Of a stretch of DNA of 64,000 bases, positions 60,467-64,000 are shown piece by piece. The number at the start of each line of letters is the position of its first letter. The first letter of the stretch is position 1. The notes under the pieces were generated by a model. That model was given only the letters and a program-made list of their open reading frames with translations. It ran no database searches and had not been told where the DNA came from. The DNA is taken from the NCBI RefSeq assembly GCF_005952805.1, contig NZ_CP040709.1, forward strand, positions 2,852,001 to 2,916,000. The letters are read 5' to 3'. The position numbers and the translations under genes are program-made. The DNA is from Inhella inkyongensis. Its GTDB lineage: Bacteria > Pseudomonadota > Gammaproteobacteria > Burkholderiales > Burkholderiaceae_C.

Positions 60467-60912
60467 GCCTTGACCATTTCCATGTGGAGGATGTCGTCCT
60501 CCATAAAGGGCGCGCCCACGGGCACAAAGCCGTGGGCGCCGTAATAGTTCTGCAGATGGGCCTGCGCAAAGATGGTCACCCCCTGCCCCGGCCAGTGGCG
60601 CTCGCACTCGCTCAATGCGCGCCGCACCAACTCATGACCCAAGCCCTGACCGCGCGCCGCGGGCGCGGTGATCACGCGCCCAAAGCTGGGCCGCGCCGCC
60701 TTGATGCCGGGGCCCAGCAAGCGCGCATAGGCCATCAAGCCGCCGGCCTGCCAGGCACCCAAATGCCAGGCCCGGTCGTCTGCGCCGTCTGGGTCCTGGA
60801 AGATGCACTGCTGCTCCACCACGAACACCTCGCTGCGCAGGCGCAGGATCTCGTAGACCTGGGCGCCACTGAGTGACGCAAAGGCCTGACAGTCCCAGAT
60901 CAGTTCACTCAC
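60463..60912 (-). CDS. ElaA-like GNAT acetyltransferase
   Basis: A 149-residue GNAT protein with the ElaA pattern LRLRSEVFVVEQQCIFQDPDGAD and the acetyl-CoA loop APAARGQGLGHELVRRAL, then AQAHLQNYYGAHGFVPVG. The start is GTG at 60912, overlapping the acyl-CoA dehydrogenase stop; the stop overlaps the SDR start. Substrate is unknown. It sits in the acyl-CoA operon by translational coupling. Confidence 0.9.
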   Translation of the reverse strand: MSELIWDCQAFASLSGAQVYEILRLRSEVFVVEQQCIFQDPDGADDRAWHLGAWQAGGLMAYARLLGPGIKAARPSFGRVITAPAARGQGLGHELVRRALSECERHWPGQGVTIFAQAHLQNYYGAHGFVPVGAPFMEDDILHMEMVKA

Positions 60913-62654
60913 AGGGTCTCCGGGTCCAGATCGCGCAGCAGCAGCGCACCCGCCAGCACCGGCTGCAGCCAGGCATTCACCAGCGGCAGCTCATAGGCGT
61001 AGAAGTAGTCGCGCGCGGCAGCGCGCCCCGCATCGCCATCCACCCTTGCCAGGTCCAGCCAGATCCAGGCCAGCACCAGGTGCCCGAAGGCCTGCAGATA
61101 GGGCGTGGCGTGCAGGGCCGCCTGGCCCGGATCGCCCGCACTCCAGGCCGCCTTGGTGGCCCGCCCCACCAGGGCCAGGGCAGCCGCCAGCTGGTTGGCC
61201 TGGGCCGCCAACTCCGGCCGCTGCAGGGCCGCCTCGACGGTGGCATTGATGCGCGCGGCCAGGGCCGCGAGGGCCTGCGGCCGGCTGGCCTTGCGCAGCA
61301 GCAGGTCCAGCGCCTGGATGCCGTGCGTGCCCTCATGGATCATGTTCAGGCGCTGATCGCGCCAGTACTGCTCGACCGGCCAGTCGCGCGTGTAGCCCGC
61401 GCCGCCCAACACCTGGATGGCCAGGCTGTTGGCTTCCAAGCCCCATTGGCTGGGCCAGGACTTGGCGATCGGCGTCAACAGCGCGAGCAGCTCGTCCTCG
61501 CCCTCGTCTACCAGCCGGGCGCAGTACAGACACAGCGCCAGGGCACCCTCGGCCACGGCCTTTTGGGCCAGCAGCATGCGGCGCACATCGGCATGCTCGG
61601 TCAGCGCCACCATCGCCCCGCTGCGCTGGCCGATGGCACGACCCTGCCGCCGCTCGCGCGCATAGGCCATGCTGGTCTCAAAGCCGGCCATGGCCAGCAT
61701 GGCGGCCCCCAGCCCCACGCCGATCCGGGCCTCGTTCATCATGTGGAACATGCAGGCCAGGCCCTGCCCTTCGGCCCCGATGCGATAGCCCAGGCAGTCA
61801 TCGTCCTCGCCGAAATTCAACAGGCCGTTGACCGTGCCACGCCAACCCAGCTTGTGATTCAGGCCCGCCAGCACCACCCCATTGCGCAGCGCCAACACGT
61901 TGCCGTCGGCCGCCACCCGGAGCTTGGGCACGATGAAGAGCGACAAGGCCGCACTGCCCTCGGGCAAGCTGCCATCAGCCAGTGGCACCTTGGCCAGCAC
62001 CAGGTGCACGATGTTCTCGGCCAATTCGTGGTCGGCGCCCGAGATCCACATCTTGCTGCCGCGCAGCCGGTAGCGCGGCCCCAAGGGGTCGGATTCGAAG
62101 TCCACCCCATCAGGGCGTGCACGCGTCGTCAGATCGCCCAGCGAAGAACCCACCGCAGGCTCGCTCAGGCACATGGTGCCGAACCAGCGCCCGGCCAGTA
62201 GCGGGCGCGCAAACACCTCGCACTGCGCTTCATTGCCATGGGCCAGGATCAAGTTGGCATTGCCGGTGGACAGCAGGGCATAGCCTGCCACCCCCACGCT
62301 GGCCTTGCTGACGAAGGCATTGGCCGCCATCGCCACCGCGCAGGGCAATTGCAGCCCACCCCATTCGGCGTCCTGGGTGGCGGCGCTCAGGCCGCTCTGG
62401 GTGTAGGCCTGCAGGGCCTTGGCCGTGCTGGCCGGCAGCTGCACCCGCCCTGCCGCATCCAACCGCGGCTCCTGCTCATCGCAGGCCCGATTGGCCGGCG
62501 CACAGACCCCGCGCGCAATGCGCTCGGCGGCATCCAGCATCGCCGCCCACTCGGAACGCCCTTGCTCGGCAAACCGGGGCCGGGTGCTCAGCGCCTCGAC
62601 ATCCAACCACTCAAACAGCAAGACATCCAGCAGCGCGCGCAGGGAGGCCGACAT
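60909..62654 (-). CDS. Acyl-CoA dehydrogenase (long, DmdC-like C-terminal domain)
   Basis: FAD-dependent beta-oxidation enzyme. The 581-residue protein is longer than the usual 380-residue enzymes and has a C-terminal extra domain, as in the DmdC-like and long acyl-CoA dehydrogenases. [19 protein letters not shown] binds FAD/substrate, and the catalytic glutamate lies in [15 protein letters not shown]. The start overlaps the stop of the 3-hydroxyacyl-CoA dehydrogenase gene (TGATG). Confidence 0.92.
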   Translation of the reverse strand: MSASLRALLDVLLFEWLDVEALSTRPRFAEQGRSEWAAMLDAAERIARGVCAPANRACDEQEPRLDAAGRVQLPASTAKALQAYTQSGLSAATQDAEWGGLQLPCAVAMAANAFVSKASVGVAGYALLSTGNANLILAHGNEAQCEVFARPLLAGRWFGTMCLSEPAVGSSLGDLTTRARPDGVDFESDPLGPRYRLRGSKMWISGADHELAENIVHLVLAKVPLADGSLPEGSAALSLFIVPKLRVAADGNVLALRNGVVLAGLNHKLGWRGTVNGLLNFGEDDDCLGYRIGAEGQGLACMFHMMNEARIGVGLGAAMLAMAGFETSMAYARERRQGRAIGQRSGAMVALTEHADVRRMLLAQKAVAEGALALCLYCARLVDEGEDELLALLTPIAKSWPSQWGLEANSLAIQVLGGAGYTRDWPVEQYWRDQRLNMIHEGTHGIQALDLLLRKASRPQALAALAARINATVEAALQRPELAAQANQLAAALALVGRATKAAWSAGDPGQAALHATPYLQAFGHLVLAWIWLDLARVDGDAGRAAARDYFYAYELPLVNAWLQPVLAGALLLRDLDPETL

Positions 62655-64000
62655 CAGACGCCGCCCCAGAACGCCGGATCGTCATGCGCCACGGCGGCAA
62701 ACTCGCGGCGCCGCGCCGCCACCGCTTCCGCACCACGGGCTTGAGCCTCGAACATCGGCCCGCCCTTCCAGCGCGGGAAGCCGTAGCCGCTGAGATAGAC
62801 CAGATCGATGTCCGAGGCGCGCAGCGCCACTCCCTCGGCCAGCAGGCGCTCACCCTCCACGGCCAGCGAGAGCAGCAAGCGGTCCACGATCTCGGCATCA
62901 CTCACGCTGCGCGCCTGCACGCCGATCTGCTCGCGGTGCGCCTGCAGCAGGGCCGCCACGGCCTTGGAGGGCTTGGCCTCGCGGCCCTCATAGTCGTACC
63001 AGCCCCCACCGCTCTTTTGCCCGAAGCGCCCCAGCTCGCACAGGCGATCGGCCAGCACTTGGGCACGGCGCAGGGTGCCATCCTTGGCACGCTGCTGGCG
63101 GATGCGCCAGCTCACGTCATTGCCGGCCAGGTCGATCATGCGGAAGGGCCCCATGGCAAAACCCCAGGCCTCGATGGCGCGGTCCACCTGGGCGGGCGAG
63201 CACCCCTCGTCCAGCAGGAACAGGGCCTGCTCCAGGTAGCGGTCGATCATGCGGTTGCCGATGAAGCCATCGCAGACCCCCGCCACCACGCAGGTCTTGC
63301 CAATCTGCTTGCCAAAGGCCAGCGCACTGGCCAGCACATCCGGCGCCGTGGCCGCCCCGCGCACGACTTCCAACAGCTTCATCACCGCCGCCGGGCTGAA
63401 GAAGTGCAGACCCAGCACCTGGTGTGGGCGCTGCGTCACGGCGGCAATCTCGTCCACGTTCAGGGTCGAGGTGTTGGTCGCCAGCAGGGCCTCGGGCTTG
63501 GCCAGCGCATCCAGACGGCGGAACACCGACTGTTTGAGGGCCATGTCCTCGAACACCGCCTCGATGATCAGATCGCAGTCGGCCAGCGCAGCGTCGCTCT
63601 GGCTGGTGTTCAGGTTGGCGCGCAGTCCTTGAGCGCGCTCCGCCGAGAGCCGTCCCTTGTCCACCTGGGCCTGCACATGTTTTTCCAGCGCGGCCACACC
63701 CCGCGCCAACGCCGCCGCATCGGGCTCCACCAGCACGACCTGCAGCCCGCCCATCAGACAGGCCGTGGCGATGCCACTGCCCATGGTGCCGGCACCGAGT
63801 ACACCCACCTGCTGCAAGCGACGGCGCGGAGTGTCGGCCTCAATGCCCGGCACCTTACCGGCGGCACGCTCGGCAAAAAAGGCATGACGTAGGGCCGCCG
63901 ATTCCGGCGAGGTCAGCAGCGTCTGAAAACCAGCCCGTTCGGCCGCAACGCCCTCATCAAAGGGTAGCTCCACCGCCCCGCGCAGCGCCCGGACGCAGGC
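62654..64000 (-). CDS. 3-hydroxyacyl-CoA dehydrogenase / enoyl-CoA hydratase (FadB/FadJ-like), N-terminus outside window
   Basis: Beta-oxidation multifunctional protein; 448 residues are visible and the frame is open to the window end. The visible part starts in the end of the hydratase domain (AVELPFDEGVAAERAGFQTLL), then the NAD-binding domain with VGVLGAGTMGSGIATACL, the catalytic histidine in VLGLHFFSPAAVMKLLEVV, and two C-terminal HAD domains. It is the most upstream visible gene of the HADH-ACAD-GNAT-SDR run. Confidence 0.93.
   Translation of the reverse strand, partial: ACVRALRGAVELPFDEGVAAERAGFQTLLTSPESAALRHAFFAERAAGKVPGIEADTPRRRLQQVGVLGAGTMGSGIATACLMGGLQVVLVEPDAAALARGVAALEKHVQAQVDKGRLSAERAQGLRANLNTSQSDAALADCDLIIEAVFEDMALKQSVFRRLDALAKPEALLATNTSTLNVDEIAAVTQRPHQVLGLHFFSPAAVMKLLEVVRGAATAPDVLASALAFGKQIGKTCVVAGVCDGFIGNRMIDRYLEQALFLLDEGCSPAQVDRAIEAWGFAMGPFRMIDLAGNDVSWRIRQQRAKDGTLRRAQVLADRLCELGRFGQKSGGGWYDYEGREAKPSKAVAALLQAHREQIGVQARSVSDAEIVDRLLLSLAVEGERLLAEGVALRASDIDLVYLSGYGFPRWKGGPMFEAQARGAEAVAARRREFAAVAHDDPAFWGGV

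Overview
This 64 kb window is chromosomal core-genome DNA from a high-GC betaproteobacterium of the order Burkholderiales. The evidence is the gene order (rpsB-tsf-pyrH; der-hfq-hflX-hflK-hflC-DUF2065-hisZ-purA; yfgM-bamB beside hisS-ispG-rodZ-pilW-rlmN-ndk; ilvB-ilvN-ilvC-pssA-leuA; thrS-infC-rpmI-rplT-pheS-pheT-ihfA-merR-tRNA-Pro) and the presence of DUF3619 and DUF3106 genes, which I associate with Burkholderiales. A Comamonadaceae/Roseateles-like lineage is likely, but the species cannot be named from the sequence. No prophage, insertion sequence, CRISPR array, rRNA or replication origin is visible.

Layout. 1-2012 (minus): translation genes rpsB-tsf-pyrH with two intergenic terminators; nnr diverges from them (2207-3721). 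3744-6463: RNase R lacking its N-terminal helix-turn-helix domain, then two identical tRNA-Leu(CAG) genes, each with its own promoter and terminator. 6464-25259 (minus): a long series of housekeeping genes for purine and histidine synthesis, HflK/HflC, Hfq, GTPases, outer-membrane assembly (BamB), isoprenoid synthesis (IspG), cell shape (RodZ), type IV pili (PilW), RNA modification (RlmN, RluB-like) and chromosome segregation (ScpB). 25444-29293: rluD, bamD, a PP2C phosphatase and a PBP7-type endopeptidase. 29396-35330 (minus): branched-chain amino-acid genes ilvB-ilvN-ilvC and leuA with pssA between them; leuA is preceded by a leucine leader peptide and terminator. 35503-37671 (plus): four overlapping genes, an ECF-type sigma factor, DUF3619, DUF3106 and RDD. 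37668-44774: glnB, nadE, soluble and membrane pyrophosphatases, a J-domain-like protein and a COG3146 acyltransferase-like protein. 44852-52545 (minus): the thrS...ihfA-merR-tRNA-Pro translation cluster. 52719-58569: a patatin-like lipase coupled to a TonB-dependent receptor, then tex. 58721-64000: a GAF protein, a 345 bp nested inverted-repeat element, and an acyl-CoA metabolism operon cut by the window end.

Most notable signals: (1) a 345 bp non-coding element of nested inverted repeats that exactly fills the gap between two convergent genes (59230-59572); (2) an 81 bp palindromic repeat inserted in frame in rlmN, adding 27 residues to a conserved enzyme; (3) a leucine attenuator before leuA; (4) an ATC start codon for infC; (5) the sigma/DUF3619/DUF3106/RDD module, which has the shape of an uncharacterised envelope-signalling system; (6) a short ORF with a strong ribosome binding site ending two bases before ilvB. 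Start codons were re-chosen wherever ribosome binding sites or family N-termini pointed to a different site from the longest ORF.
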